From positions 62,001 through 126,000 of the forward strand of contig JAFTGN010000101.1 of the NCBI GenBank assembly GCA_017457865.1: a DNA stretch of 64,000 nt. The letters are read 5' to 3'. Position 1 is the first letter of the stretch, and each line of letters begins with the position of its first letter. The notes under the pieces were generated by a model that did no database searches, was not told where the DNA came from, and saw only the letters and a program-made list of their open reading frames with translations. A program made the translations under genes and the position numbers. This document shows, one piece after another, positions 1 to 7,005 of the stretch. This DNA is from Lachnospiraceae bacterium (GTDB taxonomy: Bacteria; Bacillota; Clostridia; Lachnospirales; Lachnospiraceae).

Positions 1-22
1 AAAAATCCTTAAACTCTATCAC
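1..22 (-). CDS. ECF transporter ATPase, first seven codons only (cut by window edge)
   Basis: A GTG codon at 20-22 follows a GGAGG ribosome binding site with seven-base spacing and opens a frame reading M-I-E-F-K-D-F before the window ends. That is how many energy-coupling-factor ATPases begin, and the site overlaps the end of the T-subunit gene. With the S and T genes just upstream this would complete an S-T-A transporter. Only seven residues are visible, so the identification rests on context plus the ribosome binding site. Confidence 0.55.
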
Positions 23-26
23 CTGC

Positions 27-797
27 TTACCTCCATATGACCACTGCACCTACCGCTGTATGATCCAGCACATACAGGGTGAACAACACCAGAAATCCCC
101 CTGCCGCCACTGCCACTTCTTTCCATCCAAACCGAACCGGTCGAAGAGAATACCGCACATTCTCCCGTTCCAATCCTCTGGTGGTGCCTGAAGCTGCCAG
201 TTCTTCTGTCACCTTCAGGCAACGCATCAAAAGTGGAACCAGAATATATTCCATGGTGGAAAGGGGATGGAGCAGTTTCTTCCAGAACGTATCCACGATC
301 CCCCGAATCTTCATGGTATTGCGGATCATGCCATGTTCAATCTTCAGGGTGGGGATATACCGGAACATGACCACAAATGCAATGGTAATCTCTCTGGGAA
401 ACTTTGCCCGTTCCAGAGATACCATCAGATCATCCATACAAGTGGTTCGCAGCACCCATCTTCCCACCATAATGATGGGAATGAATTTCAGTATCGTTAC
501 CCCAAACACACTCATGATGACACTTAACCCCGGTATGGTCACATATTTCAAACGTGTATTCAAATATGCCACAACCACATATGCCACCAGCATTTTCACT
601 GCCCATTTTCCGTCGCCTCCAGCGGCCACCAGAAAACCAAATACCACCATCAGCAGCAGACCGGTTACATCTCCGACGATCATGTAACTGAAAAATCCCA
701 AAAAGATCAGTAGCAGCAGTTTACAGCGAGGATCCAGATTGGCCGTTCCCGGAAACAGATTTTGCTCTATCTTTTGTTGTATAGACTGTTCTGACAC
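27..797 (-). CDS. ECF transporter T (transmembrane coupling) subunit
   Basis: This is a 256-aa polytopic membrane protein of the EcfT/CbiQ family, the scaffold that couples ATPase subunits to a substrate-binding S subunit. An early D-P-R-C-K-L-L stretch is followed by several hydrophobic segments, and the second half has the charged coupling region typical of T subunits (around M-R-C-L-K-V-T-E-E-L-A). I chose a GTG start at 795-797 because GAGGAGG sits about five bases upstream; the frame is open for another 60 codons but those look non-coding. The S gene lies upstream and an ATPase start overlaps its 3' end, so this is the middle gene of an S-T-A operon beside the metallophore locus. The substrate is inferred only from context. 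Confidence 0.88.
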   Translation of the reverse strand: MSEQSIQQKIEQNLFPGTANLDPRCKLLLLIFLGFFSYMIVGDVTGLLLMVVFGFLVAAGGDGKWAVKMLVAYVVVAYLNTRLKYVTIPGLSVIMSVFGVTILKFIPIIMVGRWVLRTTCMDDLMVSLERAKFPREITIAFVVMFRYIPTLKIEHGMIRNTMKIRGIVDTFWKKLLHPLSTMEYILVPLLMRCLKVTEELAASGTTRGLERENVRYSLRPVRFGWKEVAVAAGGFLVLFTLYVLDHTAVGAVVIWR

Positions 798-815
798 ATC
801 TACCTCCTCATGAGA

Positions 816-841
816 AAAGGACTGAATCCCTCCAGTCCTTT
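816..841 (-). terminator. Stem-loop between ECF S and T genes (attenuator-like)
   Basis: A perfect 9-bp stem (816-824 with 833-841) with an eight-base loop is followed on the minus strand by a short T-rich stretch. It lies in the 98-base gap between the S and T genes and directly before the T-gene ribosome binding site. It may reduce read-through or set subunit stoichiometry. The U tract is too short to call it a full terminator. Confidence 0.45.
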
Positions 842-895
842 CCACTTCATTTCTATTCGTCACCTTAAAGACACGGAACCGTTTATGTACCTGTA

Positions 896-1501
896 TTATC
901 TTGCAGATACCAAACCTGCCTTTACAAAGTGTTTGTTCAGCATCTTCTGTCCCAGAAGCGCACCAAGGAAACCGCATACGAAGCCGACTACAACGATGAC
1001 GATCAGCATAGGCGCAGATGTCATACGAATCAGTCCGTCAATATAATCCTGGGCAATTCCATTCTTCACACAAGTTGCAATATAAGATTCCTGCAACAGA
1101 TTGATCGGTGCAATTGCGCCAAAAGTGAAAATGGCACTGAAAATTGCATATGCCAGTGTCATGGTCTTTGTGGTAATCTTACCGCCATTTGCAATCAACA
1201 GATCCCCTACAATGCCACCTACGATCAAAGAAACCGGCAGACACCAGAACGCACCCATTAACAAGAACAGCAGCCCCTGAATCACACCACTGATGGTCAT
1301 CACACCTCTCTTGGGCACCTTGGCCAGCAATAACATCATGACGATTCCATTGACAAGTGCGACCACCGGCGGATAGAATACATTGGTCACATATCCCAAC
1401 ATACTCATCACCATACTAATCACCATGCTGATGATAAACATCAATGCAGTCAGCGCACCTGTGAGAATGACATCTTTCGCAGTTAACTTTTGATTGTTCA
1501 T
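896..1501 (-). CDS. ECF transporter S component, MptD/Trep_Strep family
   Basis: This 201-aa integral membrane protein has about six hydrophobic segments and looks like the MptD-family (Trep_Strep) substrate-specificity subunits of group II ECF transporters. The start is the ATG at 1499-1501, preceded by AAGGAGG; the longer open frame upstream runs through the regulatory region and is not used. Its C-terminus (G-F-L-G-A-L-L-G, then L-N-K-H-F-V-K-A-G) closely resembles that of the second S subunit at 33698-34276, so the two are paralogues. Family members are often found with metallophore-type loci in Firmicutes. Uptake of the metal-loaded product or a precursor is inference. Confidence 0.85.
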   Translation of the reverse strand: MNNQKLTAKDVILTGALTALMFIISMVISMVMSMLGYVTNVFYPPVVALVNGIVMMLLLAKVPKRGVMTISGVIQGLLFLLMGAFWCLPVSLIVGGIVGDLLIANGGKITTKTMTLAYAIFSAIFTFGAIAPINLLQESYIATCVKNGIAQDYIDGLIRMTSAPMLIVIVVVGFVCGFLGALLGQKMLNKHFVKAGLVSAR

Positions 1502-1532
1502 TTCTATTTCCTCCTTGTATTGATGTAGGAAC

Positions 1533-1573
1533 AAAAAAACAGTGTTGCGATTAGTCATTTCTAACCGCAACAC
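1533..1573 (-). terminator. Rho-independent terminator/attenuator that contains an operator-like palindrome
   Basis: A 13-bp stem with one mismatch (1542-1554 with 1561-1573) is followed on the minus strand by a run of seven T (1533-1539). It lies about 110 bases past the AraC stop codon and 30 bases before the ECF S start. It could terminate the regulator transcript or act as an attenuator in the ECF leader. The stem includes the GTTAG / CTAA(T) half-sites found at other promoters of this locus. Confidence 0.7.
1549..1566 (-). promoter_or_regulatory. Operator-like palindrome 1 (ECF S-T-A leader)
   Basis: Read on the minus strand this is GGTTAGAAATGACTAATC. It matches the copy before the thioesterase gene (GGTTAGAAAAGACTAACT) at 15 of 17 positions. 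It is buried in a terminator stem, so its role as a protein site is less certain than at the other copies. Confidence 0.5.
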
Positions 1574-1603
1574 CCATTCTACAATGTTTCTATGACAAAG
1601 AAA

Positions 1604-1641
1604 ACCCAAAACCAGTTTTCTTTTACCCAAAATCAGTTTTT
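1604..1641. promoter_or_regulatory. Direct repeats, candidate AraC-family activator sites
   Basis: Two copies of ACCCAAAAYCAGTTTTY start at 1604 and 1625, exactly 21 bp or two helical turns apart. They lie between the AraC regulator gene and the ECF S gene. Two direct repeats on one DNA face upstream of a promoter is the usual arrangement for AraC-family activators. I saw no other clear copy in the window. Binding by the neighbouring regulator is inference. Confidence 0.5.
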
Positions 1642-1685
1642 GTCACAATGTAAAGTTAAAGTAATACTCACTTGATCCCATCTGA

Positions 1686-2660
1686 TTACTTGCCCTCTAA
1701 CCGTCTCTGATTTTTATAAGACTTGGGGATCACCCCGTATTTCTTCTTAAAAGCTGCCGCAAAATTGCTTGGTTTTGCATACCCCACTGCAGCAGCCACC
1801 TGCCCTACTGTCAACTCACTCTGCAATAACAGTCCTGCTGCCTTTTCCAGACGCTGGTCAATGATATAGGCATGCACCGATTGCCCAAACATAGCAGAAA
1901 ATCCTTTGGTAAACTTGGATGTACTCAAACCAATCTTTCTGGCCAGGGCATCACAACCGGGGGCATATGCAAGCTGGCTGTCAATGATCCGTTTTGCTTC
2001 TAATATGGCATCCTTATCTGTACGGGAAATGTCCACCTGCTCTGACACCAGAATACTCAGCTCCAATACCTCTCCAAGATATACTGCCAGCAGTTCCATC
2101 ACTTTACTTTCCAGAAACAGATATCCCAGTCCGCCTCTGTACTGTGTCACGTCCTTTAATTCATGAAAAATATGTTCCATATAAGGGGTGATGGACACCT
2201 TGGAAATACCGGTGAGCAGCTTCTTCTCATAGGCATCCATCTCTGTATCTCCAAAATAATCTTTCATGATCATTTCAAAATAAGAAACCGGCAGCTTAAT
2301 GTTTTTAAACCGGAAATCCGCATCTTTCCGATAGCACAGATATTCTGTCTTTCCATGCCCTTTGTAAATACAGGACTCTCCTTTTTTGATACTGACACCC
2401 TGGTGTTCATTTGCAATGCTCCAGGACACCCCTTCATTCAGACAAAACATCAGCTGTATGTATTCCTCACGATTGGTTCCCTGCACATTCATATCGGTGT
2501 CATAATTCATCTCCCAGTCGGAAAATACCACCCCCTGTTTGGTGGTCGTCTGGGAAATCCGCCCTCTTCCCATACTGTCCGGAATGTCGATGGACACGGT
2601 CTGGGGAGAATTGGAACATAAATCATGATACAAGGTATTCATATACTCACTGTTACCCAA
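1686..2660 (-). CDS. AraC-family regulator, YbtA/PchR-like
   Basis: The 324-aa product has an N-terminal ligand or sensing region with no motif I can name, and two C-terminal helix-turn-helix units (about residues 225-320) containing I-G-L-S-T-S-K-F and V-A-A-A-V-G-Y-A-K-P-S-N-F. This architecture matches YbtA and PchR, which activate metallophore genes when they sense the loaded siderophore. The start is a TTG at 2658-2660, chosen because AAGGAG lies six bases upstream; the next in-frame ATG (2642) has a poorer site. It is preceded by a near-consensus promoter with an operator palindrome over the start point, so its expression is probably repressed by metal. It lies between the divergent PPTase gene and the ECF operon. 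Confidence 0.87.
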   Translation of the reverse strand: MGNSEYMNTLYHDLCSNSPQTVSIDIPDSMGRGRISQTTTKQGVVFSDWEMNYDTDMNVQGTNREEYIQLMFCLNEGVSWSIANEHQGVSIKKGESCIYKGHGKTEYLCYRKDADFRFKNIKLPVSYFEMIMKDYFGDTEMDAYEKKLLTGISKVSITPYMEHIFHELKDVTQYRGGLGYLFLESKVMELLAVYLGEVLELSILVSEQVDISRTDKDAILEAKRIIDSQLAYAPGCDALARKIGLSTSKFTKGFSAMFGQSVHAYIIDQRLEKAAGLLLQSELTVGQVAAAVGYAKPSNFAAAFKKKYGVIPKSYKNQRRLEGK

Positions 2661-2675
2661 TGGTTTCTCCTTTCC

Positions 2676-2712
2676 TGTAAAGGTTCTGCCTGAAAGCAGC
2701 AGAACCTTTACA
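2676..2712 (-). promoter_or_regulatory. 14-bp perfect hairpin in the AraC mRNA leader
   Basis: TGTAAAGGTTCTGC (2676-2689) and its exact complement (2699-2712) flank a nine-base loop. The stem ends four bases from the AAGGAG of the regulator gene. No U tract follows, so it is not a terminator. It could stabilise the mRNA or limit ribosome access. Confidence 0.6.
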
Positions 2713-2729
2713 GTTAGTTATATCTAACA
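2712..2729 (-). promoter_or_regulatory. Operator-like palindrome 2 (AraC promoter)
   Basis: GTTAG-N6-CTAAC lies immediately downstream of the -10 box of the regulator promoter, so it covers the expected transcription start. That is the classic position for a repressor. The same motif occurs at 33626, 37815 (weaker) and 37974. Confidence 0.68.
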
Positions 2730-2732
2730 TTG

Positions 2733-2761
2733 AGTATAAATTTTTTTCTCTGTTCCGTCAA
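2733..2761 (-). promoter_or_regulatory. Sigma-A promoter for the AraC regulator
   Basis: On the minus strand TTGACG (2756-2761), a 17-base spacer and TATACT (2733-2738) form a near-consensus sigma-A promoter. A strong core promoter with an operator just after it fits repression rather than dependence on an activator. Confidence 0.78.
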
Positions 2762-2835
2762 GTGGAATTCCTGTAGTCTCTTTAGCAATATAAAATATCT
2801 ATCTCTGAAGACTACCCATCCCATTCTTTTTGTTA

Positions 2836-2841
2836 TATAAT
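2836..2841 (+). promoter_or_regulatory. Candidate -10 box for the PPTase gene
   Basis: A perfect TATAAT lies 24 bases before the chosen PPTase start, with no good -35 at 17 bases. The intergenic region holds divergent promoters for the regulator and the PPTase. Confidence 0.4.
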
Positions 2842-2865
2842 CTCTACATAGAATCTGGAAAGGAA

Positions 2866-3537
2866 ATGAAACCTGATATGGACGCGAAAATCTTTGTACT
2901 TCCCATGATATCCTTTGAATGGACAGCTGTTGACGAAAGTCTTTTGCAATATTTATCCCATGAACGCCAGAAAAAAGTAAACCGGTTTTACTTTCAATCA
3001 GACAAACGGCTTAGTTTATACGCCGCTCTCTTAACCAGAATGGAGCTCAGCCTGGCCTTAAATCAGCCGCCCGTCAGCCTGGTTTTTGATACGGACAAAA
3101 ATCAAAAACCCTGCCTCAGGGATACTGATCATCTTTACTTTAATCTCTCTCACACAAAAGGACTGATCTTACTTGGAATTGCATCATCACCCATCGGGGT
3201 AGATGTAGAAGGAAACCAAAAACCTGCCTTTGACATCATGACCAATTACTTTCACGAAGATGAAGTACGCTACATAACTGACGTTTCCTCTGAGAAAGAA
3301 AAAAGTGAGCGTTTCTTTCATGTATGGACCAAAAAAGAAGCACTCACAAAATATCTGGGCAGTGGATTACACAATCATCTGAAGAAGATCAATACCCAGG
3401 ACATATCCTTACAGCCGGACTTCACCACCTGGTCATATGAATCCTTCATTTGTTCTGTCTATTCCAAAACTCCTCTAAAAGAGAAGCCAACGATTGTAGC
3501 AGAAGCGGATGTTGTTAATTTTTTTCGCACTCTATAA
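2866..3537 (+). CDS. Sfp-type 4'-phosphopantetheinyl transferase
   Basis: This 223-aa enzyme is predicted to transfer phosphopantetheine from CoA to the conserved serines of the NRPS carrier domains, activating them. The signature motifs are visible: G-V-D-V-E near the middle (magnesium and CoA site) and W-T-K-K-E-A-L-T-K-Y further on. Length fits the Sfp/EntD group. I took the ATG at 2866, with GGAAAGGA just upstream; an in-frame ATG at 2878 is an alternative. It is the only plus-strand gene of the biosynthetic locus, is divergent from the regulator and overlaps the ABC permease gene by 23 bases tail to tail. The carrier domains it would serve lie in the adjacent operon. Confidence 0.9.
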   Translation: MKPDMDAKIFVLPMISFEWTAVDESLLQYLSHERQKKVNRFYFQSDKRLSLYAALLTRMELSLALNQPPVSLVFDTDKNQKPCLRDTDHLYFNLSHTKGLILLGIASSPIGVDVEGNQKPAFDIMTNYFHEDEVRYITDVSSEKEKSERFFHVWTKKEALTKYLGSGLHNHLKKINTQDISLQPDFTTWSYESFICSVYSKTPLKEKPTIVAEADVVNFFRTL

Positions 3538-4270
3538 GTTTCCATTTACATAGCTTTTTCTCTAAGATTCCAAAGAAGCTATATAATACTACACCCAATA
3601 CAGACAGCACTATAATGGCAGCGTACATCTGATTATAATTTCGCTGATCCATTGATTTTGTAATATAGTACCCCAATCCAGATACGGATGCAAAATTTTC
3701 TGTGATAAACAGCAGCGCAATGGACGTTCCTAAGGATGAGCGCAGAGATGTAATCACATCTGGCAGGCATTTTGGAAATACCATATGATACATCTTCTGC
3801 CAACTTGTTGCTCCCATCGCCTCCATGGATCGTGAAATTTCCTCTGGAATGCTATTTGCGGAATCTCTGATGACAACTGTTTCCTGGAAAAATAAAACCA
3901 GTCCAATTAAGAATACTTTTGGCAAGTCTCCAATTCCCATTAAAACAATAATCACCGGCAGAAATACTACCTTGGGGACTGTATACAGGAAATTAAACAG
4001 ACTTCCCACGTATCTGTTTACGCCCTTTGAATACCCCATGAGCATTCCAACTGGTACCGCCACCAGTGTTCCCCACAAAGTACCCAGCACAATTCTCTTT
4101 AAACTGGCTCCGATATGACGGGTCATCTCACCATTGATCAAAAGTCCAAAGCAGGTCTGAATTGATTCCATCGGCCCTGGCAGACAAGCTTTTTGTAAAA
4201 GCAGGCTTCCAAGTTCCCAAATCACCAGAATCTCAACTATTACAATGCATATTTTTACTATTTTTCTCAT
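3515..4270 (-). CDS. ABC importer permease, SsuC/TauC (NitT/TauT) family
   Basis: This 251-aa protein has about six membrane spans and the binding-protein-dependent permease signature region (E-A-M-G-A-T-S-W-Q-K-M-Y-H, about residue 150), the EAA loop that docks on the ATPase. It closes the long biosynthetic operon and follows an ATPase and a lipoprotein of the same system. NitT/TauT-type systems import sulfonates, nitrate, thiamine precursors, phthalate and other small anions, so family alone does not fix the substrate. Because it sits immediately after the aryl-AMP ligase and methyltransferase, import of a starter acid is an attractive inference. Confidence 0.87.
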   Translation of the reverse strand: MRKIVKICIVIVEILVIWELGSLLLQKACLPGPMESIQTCFGLLINGEMTRHIGASLKRIVLGTLWGTLVAVPVGMLMGYSKGVNRYVGSLFNFLYTVPKVVFLPVIIVLMGIGDLPKVFLIGLVLFFQETVVIRDSANSIPEEISRSMEAMGATSWQKMYHMVFPKCLPDVITSLRSSLGTSIALLFITENFASVSGLGYYITKSMDQRNYNQMYAAIIVLSVLGVVLYSFFGILEKKLCKWKLIECEKN

Positions 4271-4279
4271 GTTCTCTTC

Positions 4280-4972
4280 CTATGAAATCATCTGCATAAA
4301 TTCTTCTTTTTTCTCGATTTTATCCTTGTATGGATTTTCTACAATCTTATCAAAAGTCACACCGTTTTTTCTGAATACAGCAATCCAATCTCCCCAGGCC
4401 AAAGCTTCCTCCATGCTATGTGTCACCATAACTACCGTGATGTTTCTGTTTTCAAACAACGCCTTTAAGCGAGCCTGTAAATCTTTTTTGATTTCCATAT
4501 CAAGGGCAGAAAATGGCTCATCCATGAGAATAATTCTTGCATTGTTTAACATGGCTCGTCCTATCGCCACCCTTTGCTTCTGTCCACCGGAAAGCTGGCT
4601 TGGATATTTGTTTAAGTGCTTTTTTAATCTGAGTTCCTCTACCACTCCAGCCAGCTCTCCCTCGTTTACTTTTTCTTTTCTGATCTTATAGGGAAGAATC
4701 AGATTTTCCCGAACTGTCTTCCATGGGAACAGTCCATACCCCTGAAAAATCATGGAGATTTCCTGAATCGGCTCAACAACCCTTTTTCCCTGATATTCGA
4801 TGAAGCCCTGAGATGGCTGCTTTAGTCCTGCCATCAAATGTAAAAGCGTGGTTTTTCCACAACCTGAAGGACCTAAAATCACCAGACATTTCCCTTCCTC
4901 TATTGAAAGATTTATTTTTTCCAACACCACCTCATCACCATACGCCAAAGTCACATCTTTTACATGTAACAT
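4280..4972 (-). CDS. ABC importer ATPase, SsuB/TauB family
   Basis: This 230-aa ATPase has Walker A (G-P-S-G-C-G-K-T-T, near residue 35), the Q-loop in a F-Q-G-Y-G-L-F-P-W context, the signature L-S-G-G-Q-K-Q-R and Walker B with I-L-M-D-E-P. The F-Q-x-x-x-L-F-P-W form is characteristic of the sulfonate/nitrate/taurine group. It energises the permease at 3515-4270 and follows the binding lipoprotein by 17 bases. Confidence 0.9.
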   Translation of the reverse strand: MLHVKDVTLAYGDEVVLEKINLSIEEGKCLVILGPSGCGKTTLLHLMAGLKQPSQGFIEYQGKRVVEPIQEISMIFQGYGLFPWKTVRENLILPYKIRKEKVNEGELAGVVEELRLKKHLNKYPSQLSGGQKQRVAIGRAMLNNARIILMDEPFSALDMEIKKDLQARLKALFENRNITVVMVTHSMEEALAWGDWIAVFRKNGVTFDKIVENPYKDKIEKKEEFMQMIS

Positions 4973-4989
4973 CTTCTTTCCTCCAATTG

Positions 4990-5964
4990 TTAAAACTGCA
5001 CGATCATATCCTCATACTCATATGGTTCTTCAATCAGACCTTTGTCTACCATCCATGTCTGTACCCGGTCAAACAATTCCTCATCAGGCACATTTTTCTC
5101 GCTGTAGTTTGGAATCACATAAGAGTCCTGCATTTCTTCCGGAACATTTGCCGCATCTAAAACAATCTGTCTGTAGGCATCTTTCTCCTCATTCATACGC
5201 TTTGCAGCCTCAGCATAGGCATTGATAAAGTTCTCTACATTTTCCTGATTCTTCTCAATATAAGAGTCCTCAATGGCAATGACAGAAACAGACAGATTCA
5301 CATCCAACTTTGTATCATCAATTACAATCTGTGTGCCTTTCATAACGGAATAATCCCCAAGAGGCTCCGGTAAGATTGCACAATCAATATCGTTGCCCTC
5401 TAACAGCATTTCCATTCTCAGTGAAATATCCGGTACATTTACCTTTTCGATGGAATTCAAATCAATCCCTAATACATCGCAGTAAGAATCTAATAAAAAT
5501 TCCATACTGGTTCCCTCTGAAATCGCAATCTTTGCGCCAGCAAGATCGTCAACTGTATTGTGTGCATTACCTGGTGCTGCCGCAATTACAAATTTTCCAT
5601 TTTCCACCTGATCCCCAAGTGCAATGAGCACTGATTTTAAATGGCAGTCTTCACTCTTGTTGATCAGTCCCTGCACAATCAAATCCGTCATGACACCATC
5701 AATTTCTCCTGCCTCAACTGCCTTTGACTGGTCAGACGCACTGCCAAATTCTACCAGCTCCACATTTGCATCATATTCCTCAAATAAGTTGTCATTTTGC
5801 GCTGCAAATAGTACAGCCGAATCTGCGGTATTCAGAACACCAATTTTTAAAACAGAGTTTCCATTTTCCTGCTCATTTGCAGCCGGACCTTGTCCACAAC
5901 CCGCCAGCATAGCTGCCATCATAACTGCCAATCCTTTTTTCATCACATTTGTAACCTTCATCAT
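4990..5964 (-). CDS. ABC importer substrate-binding lipoprotein, SsuA/NMT1-like
   Basis: This protein of about 324 aa has a lipoprotein signal peptide ending in the lipobox L-A-G-C, followed by a periplasmic-binding-protein fold typical of NMT1/SsuA-like solute receptors (I-G-V-L-N-T-A-D-S-A at the mature N-terminus). The ORF opens with two ATGs; the second (5961) has the better spacing from GGAGG. Such receptors bind small anionic or aromatic-acid-like ligands. The binding pocket cannot be read by eye, so the substrate is unknown. A role in collecting an aryl acid for the adjacent ligase is inference. Confidence 0.85.
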   Translation of the reverse strand: MMKVTNVMKKGLAVMMAAMLAGCGQGPAANEQENGNSVLKIGVLNTADSAVLFAAQNDNLFEEYDANVELVEFGSASDQSKAVEAGEIDGVMTDLIVQGLINKSEDCHLKSVLIALGDQVENGKFVIAAAPGNAHNTVDDLAGAKIAISEGTSMEFLLDSYCDVLGIDLNSIEKVNVPDISLRMEMLLEGNDIDCAILPEPLGDYSVMKGTQIVIDDTKLDVNLSVSVIAIEDSYIEKNQENVENFINAYAEAAKRMNEEKDAYRQIVLDAANVPEEMQDSYVIPNYSEKNVPDEELFDRVQTWMVDKGLIEEPYEYEDMIVQF

Positions 5965-5975
5965 ATCCTCCTTTT

Positions 5976-7004
5976 TCAGAGTTCTCCATACTCTAAGTTG
6001 TCTTTTTCAATTTCTATTACATATTCCTCGTCTGTAACAGGGTAAATATCCTTGATTTTCAGACCTGCTTTTGCAAAAAGTCCGTCAAATTCTTCCTCTG
6101 TTCTTTCCTTTCCTCCGCAAACGGCCCACATATACAAGTCATTCATATACATGTGCATATGTCTTGCATCCATTTCCTTTGGAATCATTTTTTCTATGAC
6201 CAGAAGCTGAGACTGTTCCCCCATTGCCTGACCAATATGATCAAGTATGATCTGACATTTTTCATCATCCCAGTCATGTAAAATTCGTGATAAAATATAC
6301 AATTCAGCCTCAGGGGGAACCTCCCGAAAAAAGTCTGCCACCTGAAATTGAAAACGATCTTTTGTGATTCCTCTTGAAGCAAGATTCTCCTTGCAGGCTT
6401 CCTCTGCCACAGACAAATCTCTGACAATTCCCTTTGCCTCAGGATAAAATTCCAGGAATTTGCTGATAATATCTCCAGCACCTCCCCCGATATCACAAAT
6501 CGTATCCGGCACTTTTGTTCTGCTTTGCAAATAATCGGTCAGATCAATATTTTTGCTGGAGTCTCTCATCATCTCGTTGAAATCATCAAACTTTGCATGT
6601 TCCTCCATCTGTGCATCAAAAAAACCCTGTTTTTCCAGTTCTTCAAAAGGCATTGCACCATGTGCAAGAGCTGCATCCATTTTGCTCCAATAAGCTGTGG
6701 CAATTTTTACGTTAAATCGTAAAAAACCAGCCAGCGAATCCTTTGTATTATCACAAAGAACCTCTCCCATTTCCGTCAGGGCAAGCTTCCCATCTCTCTC
6801 TTCCATGCAACCAATTGCCATAACCGGACGAACCAAACGCTTTAGCAAATTCTTTTCGATATGACACGCCTGACTCAGCTGTTCAATGGTCTTTGGTCCC
6901 TGCTGCAAAGTATTATAAATACCAGCGTTTTGTGTTGCGTAAAGAAGATACAAGTGGAACATGCCCTGGGTCATATTCATCAATAATTGACTTTGTATAT
7001 TCAT
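5976..7004 (-). CDS. SAM-dependent O-methyltransferase (plant COMT-like, Methyltransf_2)
   Basis: The 342-aa product has an N-terminal winged-helix dimerisation region (about residues 10-110) and a C-terminal Rossmann methyltransferase domain with the SAM loop C-D-I-G-G-G-A-G-D near residue 170. The later I-L-H-D-W-D-D-E segment includes the catalytic-base histidine of this family. Members methylate phenolic or similar hydroxyls. Placed directly after the aryl-AMP ligase, it probably methylates an aromatic hydroxyl of the starter or finished product, although phenol methylation would remove a metal-binding group. That chemistry is inferred. Start ATG at 7002-7004 immediately follows the ligase stop codon. 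Confidence 0.88.
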   Translation of the reverse strand: MNIQSQLLMNMTQGMFHLYLLYATQNAGIYNTLQQGPKTIEQLSQACHIEKNLLKRLVRPVMAIGCMEERDGKLALTEMGEVLCDNTKDSLAGFLRFNVKIATAYWSKMDAALAHGAMPFEELEKQGFFDAQMEEHAKFDDFNEMMRDSSKNIDLTDYLQSRTKVPDTICDIGGGAGDIISKFLEFYPEAKGIVRDLSVAEEACKENLASRGITKDRFQFQVADFFREVPPEAELYILSRILHDWDDEKCQIILDHIGQAMGEQSQLLVIEKMIPKEMDARHMHMYMNDLYMWAVCGGKERTEEEFDGLFAKAGLKIKDIYPVTDEEYVIEIEKDNLEYGEL

Positions 7005-7005
7005 G

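Noticed and set aside
79..687. Plus-strand open frame of 202 codons over the first ECF T gene
   Set aside because: It is the antisense of a clear membrane-protein gene, with no ribosome binding site and no domain-like sequence.
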